In this document: piece after piece, positions 51,318-60,915 of the stretch
How the letters are laid out: every line of letters starts with the position of its first letter
Position numbering within the stretch: the first letter of the stretch is position 1
Source of the DNA: UBA2386 sp046306335
GTDB lineage: Bacteria; Planctomycetota; UBA1135; UBA2386
Length of the DNA stretch: 64,000 bases
NCBI GenBank assembly: GCA_046306335.1
Contig: JBKDXM010000022.1
Span: 1 to 64,000 of the forward strand
Reading direction: 5' to 3'
The notes under the pieces: model-generated
The model's input: only the letters and a program-made list of their open reading frames with translations
Databases searched by the model: none
What the model was told of the DNA's origin: nothing
Program-made: the position numbers and the translations under genes

Positions 51318-52535
51318 TCACTCCGCCATGCCGCCGTCGGAACGCTCGCGCGCGACTTCGCGCGCGACGTCGGCGCGCGTGACGCGATCCTTCTCGAACA
51401 GCAGGAACACGCCGCCGAGCAGCGACCAGAACGTCAGGTGCAGGCGATAGAGGACCGACAGCGCGACGCCGCGCGTGCCCATCGTCTCGGCCGCGGCCTT
51501 CGGCGCCACGCCGGCGAGGTGCTCCGCGCCGTAGGTAGCGAACAGGCCCTTGTACAACGCTTCGCCGAAACCCCACCCGTTGGGCGCGATCGGGATGGCC
51601 GACAGGATGTTGATGACCGGGACGATGACGAAGTACTCGAACGTCGGCATGCCGACGCCGAGCGCGTGTCCGATCAGCACGACGCTGCCCACCGAGACCA
51701 CGTGGTTCAGCACGCCCACGAGCAGGCTCATGGCGATGACGAACTTGTGGTCGCGATAGAAGAAGACGGCCTGATCGACGAGCTTCAGCAGGTTGCCGAG
51801 GCGCTGCGGCAGGCGGTCGAGCAGCCACTTCAACCGCACGAAGCTGCGCAGGCGCTTGCTGAACGCCACTGCGCCGAGCAGCGCGACGCCGGCGATCACC
51901 ATCCAGATCCACACGGCCAGGTCGCCGAAGTCGTCCAAGGCGAACAGGACGACCACCGCCGCCAGGATCGCCAGCGAACCGAGTCCGAGCACGCGATCGA
52001 CGATCACGGAGACGAGCACCGGGACGCGATGGCCCGGGCACCGCTTCATGATGTAGAGCGCCTTGACCACGTCGCCGCCGGTGTTGCCCGGCATCACCGT
52101 GTTGAAGAAGATGCCGATCCAGGTGAAGCGCAGCGTCTCGAGCAGCGAGACCCCGGTGCCATTGACGCGCAGCAGCCACCACCAGCGCGCGCCGGCGATC
52201 AGCGCGGTGACGAAGTAGCACAGCGCGCCGGCGGCGAACAGCAGCGGGTCCAGGTTGCGCCAGTAGGTCAGGAAGCCCGGCGCCGCCTCGACCGTCGTGC
52301 CATCCTGCTGTGCGCCGAGACGGGCCTCGAGCACCGCCGCAGCCCCCGGTTCGCGGTAGCGCAGCGGCGATGCCTGCCACGAACCGACGATCTCGACCTC
52401 GCGCTCGCCGGCCACGACGTCGCCGCGGCGCTCGACCAACCGGTCGACGAACGGGATCTGGCGGAAGACGAACCAGAACAGCGCGGCGACCACCGCGAGC
52501 TTGAGGCCGGTGACGACGACGCGCTTCAACGCCAC
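51318..52535 (-). CDS. Flippase-like integral membrane protein (LPG synthase TM family)
   Basis: This 405-residue protein has about eight membrane helices and the family hallmarks FTWIGIFFNTVMPGNTGGDVVKALYI, VLVSVIVDRVLGLGSLAI and PIAPNGWGFGEALY. This family, related to the membrane part of lysylphosphatidylglycerol synthase, is believed to move lipids across the membrane. The N-terminus includes a soluble loop of about 70 residues. The GTG start at 52535 overlaps the DUF366 gene end by ten bases. Confidence 0.8.
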   Translation of the reverse strand: MALKRVVVTGLKLAVVAALFWFVFRQIPFVDRLVERRGDVVAGEREVEIVGSWQASPLRYREPGAAAVLEARLGAQQDGTTVEAAPGFLTYWRNLDPLLFAAGALCYFVTALIAGARWWWLLRVNGTGVSLLETLRFTWIGIFFNTVMPGNTGGDVVKALYIMKRCPGHRVPVLVSVIVDRVLGLGSLAILAAVVVLFALDDFGDLAVWIWMVIAGVALLGAVAFSKRLRSFVRLKWLLDRLPQRLGNLLKLVDQAVFFYRDHKFVIAMSLLVGVLNHVVSVGSVVLIGHALGVGMPTFEYFVIVPVINILSAIPIAPNGWGFGEALYKGLFATYGAEHLAGVAPKAAAETMGTRGVALSVLYRLHLTFWSLLGGVFLLFEKDRVTRADVAREVARERSDGGMAE

Positions 52536-53092
52536 TCCCCCTTCGGCCGGACCTTGGCCCGGGCCTCGGCGATCGACCGCTGTTCCTCGGCGAGCCGCGT
52601 CAGCAGGTCGCGGCCGAACGTCGCCGCATCCACGTCGTGGTCGGCGAGCGCGGCCGTGCGCACGGGCGCGCCCCCGCGGGCGGCGTTGACGGCGAAGTGG
52701 ATCAGGGAACTCACCGGCGTCACCGTGGCGATCGAGATCGACAACTTGCCGTCCGCCACCCAGAGATCGTCGCCGTCGCGCTGCACGTCGACGCCGGGCG
52801 CCAGGCGAGCGAACGCCTCCGCTGCCTGCGCCGCCAGCAGGCGCTGGCGATGGACCGCCAGCGACAGGTCGGTCGCGGTGAAGCACTCCCACACGACGTG
52901 GACCATGTCGTCGCCTGCGATCCCCGGCCCGTCGAGGTCGGCGAGGTCCGCCATCTCCTCGTCGCGTACCCGGCAAGGACCGCGGAATCCGACCGCTGCG
53001 TCGCCGACGATGCCGGTGCGCGAGAGGATCCAGTGGGCGCGCAGCTGCGAGCCGTCGTACGCCGTCCGCTCGTCGATCCAATGCGTCCGCAT
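52526..53092 (-). CDS. DUF366 family protein
   Basis: This 188-residue soluble protein begins MRTHWIDERTAYDGSQLRAHW and contains GFRGPCRVRDEEMADLADL and DDMVHVVWECF, the recognisable pattern of DUF366. Function is unknown. Its overlap with the flippase-like gene suggests they are coexpressed. The ATG at 53092 fits the family start better than the longer reading. Confidence 0.85.
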   Translation of the reverse strand: MRTHWIDERTAYDGSQLRAHWILSRTGIVGDAAVGFRGPCRVRDEEMADLADLDGPGIAGDDMVHVVWECFTATDLSLAVHRQRLLAAQAAEAFARLAPGVDVQRDGDDLWVADGKLSISIATVTPVSSLIHFAVNAARGGAPVRTAALADHDVDAATFGRDLLTRLAEEQRSIAEARAKVRPKGEWR

Positions 53093-53106
53093 GTCGCTCC
53101 GACAGG

Positions 53107-54381
53107 CTACTGGCGGCCGGCCCGCCATTCACGGATCCAGGCGATGTCGAAGTCGAGACGCGGCCGGCCGAGCGACCACGCCATCGCCGTCATGGCGGGA
53201 ACCCGCAACTTCGACGTGTACGCGGACTCGTTGAGCGCCGTCACCGCCAGGAAGTCGAGCGGCGAGAGCGGCACGGTGCCCTTGCGGCCTTCGAGCGTCA
53301 GCGTCTGCGTGCCGAGTTCGGCGCGCAACTGCCCGCAATAGTGGATGAGGCGCAGCCGCACGTCCGGGTCGGGGTCGTAGGCCGGCTCGCCGCGCGCCAT
53401 GCGTTCGGGCGCGGCGACCATCACGGCGAGCAGGAAGGGCACCGCGGCGGGGCCGCCGGCGCGGCGGACCTGCTCCATCGCGCAGAGGCGCACGTCGACG
53501 TCGGCGCCGCGGCCTTGGACGAGGTCGATGAGCAGCCACTCGGTGAGGTGCGCGAGCGCCGTCCGCAAGGCGGCGCCGGTGCGTTCACGCACCTGCTCGT
53601 CGCGCTCCGCCAGGAACGCGTCGGTGAGCACCTCGACCAGCGCGATGCGCGCATGGGGTTCGGCGAGCGGCGCCGCGACGCACGCGGCGAGGGCCTCGAC
53701 GTAGACCGCGCGCGCGGCGTCGTCGCCCGGCGAAGTCGCGCCCCGCTTGGGTCGTCCGTCGCGCACCCGGCCGCAGGCCGTGACGACGTCGTCGCCGGGC
53801 GGCGCGAAGCGGAACCGGCGCAAGTCGCCCTGGAACAGCGGCAACTCGAGCGCTGCCGCCAGCCGGCACAGGCAATCGAGCGCCACGACGCGACTGAGCG
53901 GGTGGACGTCGTAGTGCGCGAGCCAGCCGCATCGGCTGGCCGCGAGACCGGCGAAGCGCAGGTCGTCGCCGACCTCGTCGGGCAGTTCGAGCAGGAGGAT
54001 CCGGACGTGGTTCACCGGCTGCGGGACGGACGCAATCAGCTGGCCGCCTTCGGATTGCTCGTCGAGACGGTCGTCGACCGCGCGGCGCGTCGGGTCGAGT
54101 TCGTCCTCGCCGCCCTCGGGGTCGTCGTTGTCGAACAGCGAGCCCAGCGACTCCAACAGGACCCAGGCCCCGAAGTACAGCAACCGCCGCAGCAAGGAAC
54201 TCGTCTCCGCCCGGTCGACGTACCGCACGACGTAGTCCGGACGGCTGCCTTCGATGCGCACCAGTGCATCGACTTCGCTGAGGATCTCGTCGGCGGACAA
54301 GTTGGCGGCGACCGAGCAACCTCCGCACGGCAGCACGGCGATGGCCACGACGAGGCACGCGGCGCGCAGCGGGCGGATCAT
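53107..54381 (-). CDS. Hypothetical lipoprotein
   Basis: This 424-residue protein has a lipoprotein signal, MIRPLRAACLVVAIAVLPCGGC. The body is helical with no recognised domain; segments such as LLELPDEVGDDLRFAGLAASR and AVPFLLAVMVAAPERM suggest HEAT-like pairs. An acidic loop (DNDDPEGGEDELD) lies early. Its ATG shares bases with the stop of the upstream lipoprotein (ATGA), so the two are coupled and may work as a pair. Confidence 0.65.
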   Translation of the reverse strand: MIRPLRAACLVVAIAVLPCGGCSVAANLSADEILSEVDALVRIEGSRPDYVVRYVDRAETSSLLRRLLYFGAWVLLESLGSLFDNDDPEGGEDELDPTRRAVDDRLDEQSEGGQLIASVPQPVNHVRILLLELPDEVGDDLRFAGLAASRCGWLAHYDVHPLSRVVALDCLCRLAAALELPLFQGDLRRFRFAPPGDDVVTACGRVRDGRPKRGATSPGDDAARAVYVEALAACVAAPLAEPHARIALVEVLTDAFLAERDEQVRERTGAALRTALAHLTEWLLIDLVQGRGADVDVRLCAMEQVRRAGGPAAVPFLLAVMVAAPERMARGEPAYDPDPDVRLRLIHYCGQLRAELGTQTLTLEGRKGTVPLSPLDFLAVTALNESAYTSKLRVPAMTAMAWSLGRPRLDFDIAWIREWRAGRQ

Positions 54382-55460
54382 CGTCCCCCCGTCGTGGCCG
54401 CCGCGCCAAGTCGCGCCTGCCAAAGGGTGACGCAAGCGGTGCGTTCGGCGGCGCTGCCCGCGGCGAGCGGCGGCGCCATGCCTGCGATCCCCGACACCTC
54501 CGCGAGGGCGCTGTGCATGACGGCGAACACCGTAGCATCCGATTCGTCCGCCATGGCGGCGAGCAGCAGCGGGATCGCCGCCGCGGGCGCGAGGCGACGC
54601 GCGTGCGGAACGGCGGCAGCGCGGACGACCGCGCTGCCGTCGGCCAGCGCACCGGCGCAGAAGTCCGCAGCGACGTCGTCGTCGGCCTCCCATGCGGCGA
54701 CGCCGGCAGCGCGGACCAGCGGGTCGGCGTCGCCGACCGCGACCATCACGGCGCGGCGCCGCACGCCAGCTCCCGCCGAAGGATCGGAAGCGTCGGTGCG
54801 CAGCAGGGCTGCGAGCGCGCCGGCGCGGTTCGACGCGTCGGGCGCGCCCCGCAGGTTGCCGAGCAGATCGCGGGCGCTGATGCGCGTGATCGGCAGGCCA
54901 TTGGCCGTCTCGGCGTGCAACTGGCGCACTTCCGCTGCGTGCGCCGTCAGCCACGGTTCGTCGCTTGGACGGCGACGCAGCTCGGCGAGCGTGCGCAGAC
55001 AGGCATTGCGCTCCCCCTCCAGACGCTCCAGCACCGCGATGCCGAACAGGGACACGCTGTCGACCTGTTCGACGCCCACGCGCGCGACGATTTGCCGCCA
55101 GACGGCCAGGGACTCATGCCGCCGACCGACGTCGCGGAGCAACTCCGCGCGCAGTGCGAGCAGACGAACGTCGTCCGCTGCGGCGGCCGCGGCGTCCAGG
55201 CAGGCGAAGGCGTCGCGGAAGCGCTCTTCGTGCGCGAGTGCAGCCACTCGATCCTCCAGCGCCGCGACCTCGTCCGACGCCGGCGAGGCGGACTCCTGGC
55301 TCACGGCGGCCGCCGTTGCGACGGCCGGCGCTGCCCCCGTCGCCAGCGCAGACTGCGTCGGCGCGCGGCGGCGGGGCGCCGCGGCGCCGCACGCGGTCAG
55401 CACCGCGAGCGCGGCGCCCATCGCTGCATGCCATCGCATTTGCCGCCGCCACTGCTGCAT
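54378..55460 (-). CDS. HEAT/TPR-like lipoprotein
   Basis: This 360-residue protein starts MQQWRRQMRWHAAMGAALAVLTACG with lipobox LTAC; an internal ATG at 55439 is possible. A TPR-like N-terminal half (DAFACLDAAAAAADDVRLLALRAELL) is followed by HEAT-like repeats (VRAAGVAAWEADDDVAADFCAGALADGS, VVRAAAVPHARRL). It is divergent from the inositol-phosphatase gene. Function is unknown. Confidence 0.65.
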   Translation of the reverse strand: MQQWRRQMRWHAAMGAALAVLTACGAAAPRRRAPTQSALATGAAPAVATAAAVSQESASPASDEVAALEDRVAALAHEERFRDAFACLDAAAAAADDVRLLALRAELLRDVGRRHESLAVWRQIVARVGVEQVDSVSLFGIAVLERLEGERNACLRTLAELRRRPSDEPWLTAHAAEVRQLHAETANGLPITRISARDLLGNLRGAPDASNRAGALAALLRTDASDPSAGAGVRRRAVMVAVGDADPLVRAAGVAAWEADDDVAADFCAGALADGSAVVRAAAVPHARRLAPAAAIPLLLAAMADESDATVFAVMHSALAEVSGIAGMAPPLAAGSAAERTACVTLWQARLGAAATTGGR

Positions 55461-55555
55461 CGGCGCGTCTTGTAGCAGCCCGGGGCGGCGCTGACGAACC
55501 GTTTTGCCGGGGGAAGCACATTCCATCGCGGGCCCGCCGGCGGCAGGATCCACGC

Positions 55556-56392
55556 ATGCCGAAGACCTCGTCGCTGCTCGCCTCCGAACCACTACGGCGG
55601 CTGCAGCAGGCCGTCGGCCGGATCGTCAGCGACATCGGCGGCCAACTCGGCAAGGCCCGCGCCCGGCTGCGCGCCGCGGACGTACGGCGCAAGGCGCGCG
55701 GCGACTTCGTGACCACGCTCGATCTGCGCGCCGAGCGGCGGGTCCGCCGCGAGCTCGCGCGCCTGCTGCCCGCCGCCGGCTTCCTCGGCGAGGAAACGGC
55801 GGCTGCCGCGCTCGACCGCGAACTCGTCTGGGTGGTCGATCCGATCGACGGCACCAGCAACTTCGCCAACGGCCTGCCGCACTACGCGGTCGCCGTCGCC
55901 CTGCTCGCAGCCCGTACCCCGGTCCTTGCTTGCATCCATGCCGAGCCGGAGGGCGTGCTCTACACGGCGCGCGCGGGCGGCGGGGCCTATCGCGCCGGCC
56001 GTCGCCTGCGCTGCCCACCCGGCGTCGTCGACGACGGCGGCATGATCGGTTGCCAGTGGTTCCGCGGCGCCTCGGAGCTGGCGTTCGTGCACCGTCTGCA
56101 GCGCGGCGGCAGCCGCATCCGCACGTTCGGCAGCACGGTCACCCAGCTGCTCGACGTCGCCACCGGCCGCCTCGACGCCAACTGCCAACAGCAGGGCCGC
56201 ATCTGGGACTTCGCCGCCGCCGGACTCGTCGTGCTGGAGTCGGGCGGCGCGTTCACGGATTGGCGCGGCCGGCCGGTCTTTCCCCTCGCATCGCTCCAGA
56301 TCGGGCACACCCCCACGCTCGCCGCCGCCGCCAATGTGCACGGCGAGCTGCGAGCGTGGCTCCGCGGTTGCCGGGTGCCGGCGTCGCGTTGA
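55556..56392 (+). CDS. Inositol monophosphatase family protein
   Basis: This 278-residue protein has the metal-binding signatures of the family: FLGEETAAAA, VVDPIDGTSNFANGLPHYAV and the C-terminal WDFAAAGLVVLESGG. It may act on inositol phosphate or on a related sugar phosphate such as PAP. The ATG at 55556 gives the expected start. It precedes the HEAT-repeat genes by 182 bases. Confidence 0.88.
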   Translation: MPKTSSLLASEPLRRLQQAVGRIVSDIGGQLGKARARLRAADVRRKARGDFVTTLDLRAERRVRRELARLLPAAGFLGEETAAAALDRELVWVVDPIDGTSNFANGLPHYAVAVALLAARTPVLACIHAEPEGVLYTARAGGGAYRAGRRLRCPPGVVDDGGMIGCQWFRGASELAFVHRLQRGGSRIRTFGSTVTQLLDVATGRLDANCQQQGRIWDFAAAGLVVLESGGAFTDWRGRPVFPLASLQIGHTPTLAAAANVHGELRAWLRGCRVPASR

Positions 56393-56491
56393 GGGCTGGC
56401 TTCGCCTCGTCATGCCCTTGTTGCTACCTGCGCGTAACGCAACCGGCTGCGGTGTCACCCCCGGGACACGTCCACCGACTTGGCCCGAGGT

Positions 56492-56521
56492 TTGCACAAG
56501 CGCACGGCAAGTCGCTACATT
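56492..56521 (+). promoter_or_regulatory. Candidate promoter of the first HEAT gene
   Basis: TTGCAC and TACATT are 18 bases apart, 53 bases before the start codon. The match to consensus is partial (TTG and four of six). It lies in the 182-base gap with no other features. Confidence 0.3.
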
Positions 56522-56574
56522 GCGGCGCGGCGGCCCTTCGGTCGCATTGCCGCAGGTCCTTCGAGGTACCGAAC

Positions 56575-58650
56575 ATGAAGAAGCTGGTCCTTTCTGGTTT
56601 TTGCTGCGCAGGGCTGATCGCCCTGCTTCCCGACGTCGGACGCGCCCACGGTGGTCAGTACCGTGGCCCTGCGGACGTCGTTCCGCCGGCCCCGGGCGGC
56701 GGCGGCGGTCGGCCCGCTGGCCCCGCTGGCCCGACGACGGGCGGCCCGGCCGGCCCGAGTGCGCCGGCCCCTGGCGGCCCCGCCACGGGTGGTCCTGCTG
56801 GTCCGACGACCGGCGGTCCGGCCGGTCCGGCTGGCGGTCGCGGCCCGACCACGGGCGGCCGCCGCGGCGCGCAGATCGACGAAGACCTCACCACCTGGAA
56901 CTTCTGGTGGGAGTTCAACAAGGACCCGTTCATCCGCCTGCGCGACACGGTCCTGAGCGGCGGTCCGATGACCGGCAGTGACGACTTCTTCCTCGGCGCA
57001 ACGCGGCGCGCGGAAGCCAAGGACTCGCTGCGGCCGACGCAGGAGCAGATCAAGGGCGAGATCCTGCCGGCGCTGAAGAAGGCGATCGACTCGACCGACC
57101 AGCGCGACATCAACTCGTCGTGCATGGTCGCGATGGCGAAGATCGGCATGGACCACCCCGACTTCAAGCTGATCGACGTCTTCACCCCGCGCCTCAAGAA
57201 GAACGACCAGGAAGTGCGCGAGAGCGCCGCGCTGTCGATCGGCATCGCAGCCATCGCCGGCGAGGCGGAAGTGGACCTGCTGTGCGGCCTCGCCCTCGAC
57301 AAGGAGAAGGGCAAGAGCGCCACCGGCGGCTCCGTCGACGACCGGACGCGCGCGTTCTCGCTGTACGGCCTGGGCCTGACGGCGCACATGACGACGAACG
57401 TGGCGATCAAGAAGCGCGCGTTCGAGACGATGAAGGCCGTGCTCGGCGACGAGCAGGCCGCGAACCGCAACCTGAAGGTCGCCGCCATCAACGGCATGTC
57501 GATCCTCAACATCGGCGTCGGCTCGGACGCCGAGAAGGCGCTGCTCGACGAGGTCGTCGCCGCGCTCGAGACCTACTACATGAAGCCGCTGGGTTCGGGC
57601 GAGCAGCTGATCCAGGCGCACTGCGCCAACGCGATCGCCAAGCTGCTGGGTCGCGACCACCCCAAGGCTGAGTACTTCAAGGAACTCTTCGCTGCCGACC
57701 TCCAGGACAAGGGCAAGACCAAGCGCGCGAGCAACGACATCCCGCGTTCGTGCGCGCAGGCGCTGGCCGTGCTCACCCGTCCGTGGGACGACAAGGACGA
57801 GAAGAACAGCCCGGACGCGAAGTACAGCAAGCTGCTGCTCGAGACGTGGCGCAACCACAAGGACCTGCAGACCCGCAACTTCGCCTTGCTCGCCCTCGGC
57901 CAGATCGGCGGCAAGATGAACCGCGAGGCGCTGCTCAAGGAGTACGACGCCGGCAACACCGACCAGCAGAAGCCCTGGGCGGCGCTCGGCCTCGGCATCT
58001 ACTCCTACAACCTCTACGAGGAGCAGAAGAAGTCGGGCAACGTCCAGCAGGACACCTTCATCGGTGAGACGCTGGCGAAGACGCTCAAGGACGCCAAGAA
58101 CGTCAGCCTGACGGGCGCCCTGGCGATCGCCCTGGGCCTCAACCAGCACAAGGACGCCGCCGACGAGATGCGTCGCCGCATGCTCGACAACATCGCGAAG
58201 GAGGAGATGGCGGGCTACCTGTGCATCGGCCTCGCGCTGATGAACGACACGGGGTCCAAGGAGGACATCAACCGCGTCGTCAAGGAGTCGGTGCGCCGGC
58301 CGCAACTGCTGCAGCAGGCGGCCGTCGCCCTCGGCAAGCTCGGCGACAAGGGCGTCGCCGACACCCTGCAGTCGCTGCTCACCGATGGCGAGCCGAACCT
58401 CGCCAAGCTGTCGGCCATCGCGTCGGCGCTTGGATTCATCGGTGACGCGCGCACGATCGCGCCGCTGCAGGCCATGCTGTTCAACGACAAGCTCGGCGAG
58501 CTCTCGCGCGCCTTCGCGGCCGTCGCCCTCGGCGGCGTCGCCGACAAGGAGATGCTGCCGTGGAACAGCAAGATCGGCGTCAACATCAACTACCGCGCCG
58601 CGGTGGAAGTGCTGACGAACGGTCGCTCGGGCATCCTCGACATCCTGTGA
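56575..58650 (+). CDS. Secreted HEAT-repeat protein, paralogue 1
   Basis: This 691-residue exported protein has a signal peptide (MKKLVLSGFCCAGLIALLPDVGRA) followed directly by HGGQYRGPADVVPP, then a Gly/Pro/Thr-rich linker built from GGPAGP-like repeats (about residues 40-95). The rest is a long HEAT-type solenoid with many paired helices, from WNFWWEFNKDPFIRLRD to NYRAAVEVLTNGRSGILDIL. The strong GAGGT before the ATG supports high expression. The helices suggest protein binding outside the cytoplasm. Confidence 0.85.
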   Translation: MKKLVLSGFCCAGLIALLPDVGRAHGGQYRGPADVVPPAPGGGGGRPAGPAGPTTGGPAGPSAPAPGGPATGGPAGPTTGGPAGPAGGRGPTTGGRRGAQIDEDLTTWNFWWEFNKDPFIRLRDTVLSGGPMTGSDDFFLGATRRAEAKDSLRPTQEQIKGEILPALKKAIDSTDQRDINSSCMVAMAKIGMDHPDFKLIDVFTPRLKKNDQEVRESAALSIGIAAIAGEAEVDLLCGLALDKEKGKSATGGSVDDRTRAFSLYGLGLTAHMTTNVAIKKRAFETMKAVLGDEQAANRNLKVAAINGMSILNIGVGSDAEKALLDEVVAALETYYMKPLGSGEQLIQAHCANAIAKLLGRDHPKAEYFKELFAADLQDKGKTKRASNDIPRSCAQALAVLTRPWDDKDEKNSPDAKYSKLLLETWRNHKDLQTRNFALLALGQIGGKMNREALLKEYDAGNTDQQKPWAALGLGIYSYNLYEEQKKSGNVQQDTFIGETLAKTLKDAKNVSLTGALAIALGLNQHKDAADEMRRRMLDNIAKEEMAGYLCIGLALMNDTGSKEDINRVVKESVRRPQLLQQAAVALGKLGDKGVADTLQSLLTDGEPNLAKLSAIASALGFIGDARTIAPLQAMLFNDKLGELSRAFAAVALGGVADKEMLPWNSKIGVNINYRAAVEVLTNGRSGILDIL

Positions 58651-58702
58651 GCGAGAACGCCTGACTGCCGGTAGGCCGCGCCGAACGCGGCCCGCTCGCA
58701 CG

Positions 58703-58749
58703 ACGCCGGATCGCGCGCCCGCCCAGCGGGTGGCGCGATCCGGCGTTTT
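58703..58749 (+). terminator. Strong terminator between the HEAT paralogues
   Basis: A perfect 14-bp stem (58703-58716 with 58733-58746) is topped by a smaller CCCGC/GCGGG stem (58718-58722 with 58726-58730) and followed by TTTT. It separates the two HEAT genes, so the second needs its own promoter. Confidence 0.9.
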
Positions 58750-58835
58750 CATGCCTTGCCTGCACGCCAGCGCGCCGTGCCGCGGTCAACCATGGACCGC
58801 GGGCGGACGAGGCACAGCCTTTGCTCGGCTGGTTC

Positions 58836-60884
58836 ATGAACCCGAGATCCGGACTCCGTCTGCTCGCCATCGCCAGCGCCTCGTCGTGCCTGCTCGCTCA
58901 CGGCGGCCAGTACCGCGGGCCCGGCGAGGTCGCGCCGCCGACTTCCTTCGCGACGTCGCCGACGAACTCGCAACCGAACAGCGGCGGCCCCACGGGCAAG
59001 TCGACGGCGGATCCGGGAACGGGGCGCGGCGCCACGGCCAGCCCGCGTCCAGGGGCTGGCGCCCCCGCGCCGAGCGCCGCGCCACGTGGCCCGGCGCGTC
59101 GCGGCGTGATGCTGGAAGACGATCTTGGCCGCTGGGAGTTCTGGTGGGAGTTCGGCAAGGACCCGTTCCTGCGCGTGCGCGAGGCGATCGCCACCAACGC
59201 CGCCGGCCGGGCCGAGGACCGCTTCACCGACCGCCGACTCGCCATGGCCCCGGGGGTGACGGAGCGGCCGACCAAGGCGGATCTCGACGAAGTTGTTTCA
59301 CGGTTGGAACAGATCCTCGACGCCGATCCCGATCGCGACACCGCCTCGTCCTGCATCGTGGCGCTGGCGAAGATCGGCGTGGCCAACCGGGCGAAGGGCC
59401 ACCATCGGCGCTTCGTGCCGTTCCTGCAGAACGCCGATCAGGAGTTGCGCGAGACCGCTGCGCTCGCGCTCGGCATCCAAGGCGTCGCCGCCGACGATGT
59501 GCTCGCCACGCTGACCGGACTGGTGCGCGACGACGACGACGGCCGCCGCGCGAGCGGCGGGGCCCCGGTCAACGAGCGCACGCGGGCCTTCGCCGCCTAC
59601 GCCCTGGGCTTGCTGCGATCCGGAGTCGCCGACGCCGACGTGCTGGAGCGCATCGACACCCCCTTGCGAGCGGTGCTCGCCGAACCGACCCGGCACGGTC
59701 GCGACCTGAAGGTCGCCGCGGTCGAAGCGCTCGGCCTGTCCAGCGCCTCGCTCGGCGCCGTGGAACGCAGCCTCGCCGCCGCCAAGTCGATCCAGGCGCT
59801 GGGCGACTATTACCGGGCCGACCTCGGTCCCGGCGAACACGTCCTGCAAGCCCACTGCCCGCCGGCGATCGCGCGGCAACTGCCACAGCAGCCGCGCGCC
59901 CGCGCCTACTGGCGTGAAGTGTTCACCGCCGACTTCGCCGCCAGCCTGGCGGAGACCAACACGCCGCCGCGCGCCGGCAGCCCCTTCATCGCCCAGAGCT
60001 GCGCCATCGCCATCGGCGAACTCGGCGAACCATGGATCGGCCGCGACGATGCGGCGGCCGCCTGCGCCGGGCTGCTGCTCGAAGCCAGCCGCCGGCACGA
60101 GGATCCCCAGACGCGCTCGTTCGCCCTGATGGCGCTGGCGCGGATGGGCGGCGAACGCGCGCGCGCCGCGCTCGTCGAGGAGCTTCGAGGAGCCAGCAAG
60201 GCGATCGAGCGGCCATGGGTGGCCATGGCGCTCGGTGTCTGGAGCGCGCGGCAGGCGTTCGCCGATCCCGACCGGCGCGAGGACCGCGAAGTCGCGCAGG
60301 CCCTCGCGGCGGTGTTCGAGACGACCGAGAACCCCAACGTCGTCGGCGCGCTCGGCGTCGCGCTGGGTCTCGCCGGCGACGCCGACACCGCGCTGCCGCT
60401 GCTGCGACGGAAGCTCGCCGAACATCGCAACCGCGACGACGCGGCCGGGTACCTGGCGCTCGCGCTCGGTCTGTTGCGCGACCGCACCTCGATCGCCGAC
60501 GTCCGCGGCGTGCTCGCCGACTCGTCCCGCCGGCCATTCGTCGTACTGCAGTGCAGCCGCGCCCTGGGCCTGATGAACGACGACTCGGTCGCGCCGACGC
60601 TGTGCGCCCAGCTGCAGGCCGACGGCGCCAGCCTGGTCCGGTTGTCGGCAGCGGCGGCGGCGCTTGGCACGCTCGGCGATCGCCGCAGCATTCCGATGCT
60701 GCTGCAACTGGCTTCCGACCAGGGCCAGCCGGCCTTGTCGCGCGCCTTCGCGATCGTCGCGCTCGGCAGCGTGTGCGATGAGGCCAAGCTGCCCTGGAAC
60801 GCCGCCTACGCCTCGCCGACCAACTACCGCGCCGCCGTCGACACCCTGACCGACGGCGCCCGCGGCATCCTGGACATCCTCTGA
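58836..60884 (+). CDS. Secreted HEAT-repeat protein, paralogue 2
   Basis: This 682-residue protein has the same build as its upstream neighbour: signal peptide (MNPRSGLRLLAIASASSCLLA), mature start HGGQYRGPGEVAPP, low-complexity linker, then a HEAT solenoid beginning WEFWWEFGKDPFLRVREAI and ending NYRAAVDTLTDGARGILDIL. The N-terminal motif and the solenoid frame are clearly related, while the linkers differ. The ATG at 58836 was preferred over the TTG at 58821. It is tandem to paralogue 1, pointing to gene duplication. Confidence 0.85.
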   Translation: MNPRSGLRLLAIASASSCLLAHGGQYRGPGEVAPPTSFATSPTNSQPNSGGPTGKSTADPGTGRGATASPRPGAGAPAPSAAPRGPARRGVMLEDDLGRWEFWWEFGKDPFLRVREAIATNAAGRAEDRFTDRRLAMAPGVTERPTKADLDEVVSRLEQILDADPDRDTASSCIVALAKIGVANRAKGHHRRFVPFLQNADQELRETAALALGIQGVAADDVLATLTGLVRDDDDGRRASGGAPVNERTRAFAAYALGLLRSGVADADVLERIDTPLRAVLAEPTRHGRDLKVAAVEALGLSSASLGAVERSLAAAKSIQALGDYYRADLGPGEHVLQAHCPPAIARQLPQQPRARAYWREVFTADFAASLAETNTPPRAGSPFIAQSCAIAIGELGEPWIGRDDAAAACAGLLLEASRRHEDPQTRSFALMALARMGGERARAALVEELRGASKAIERPWVAMALGVWSARQAFADPDRREDREVAQALAAVFETTENPNVVGALGVALGLAGDADTALPLLRRKLAEHRNRDDAAGYLALALGLLRDRTSIADVRGVLADSSRRPFVVLQCSRALGLMNDDSVAPTLCAQLQADGASLVRLSAAAAALGTLGDRRSIPMLLQLASDQGQPALSRAFAIVALGSVCDEAKLPWNAAYASPTNYRAAVDTLTDGARGILDIL

Positions 60885-60915
60885 CGGCGCCTCGCCACGT
60901 CCCTGCCCCAGGTCC

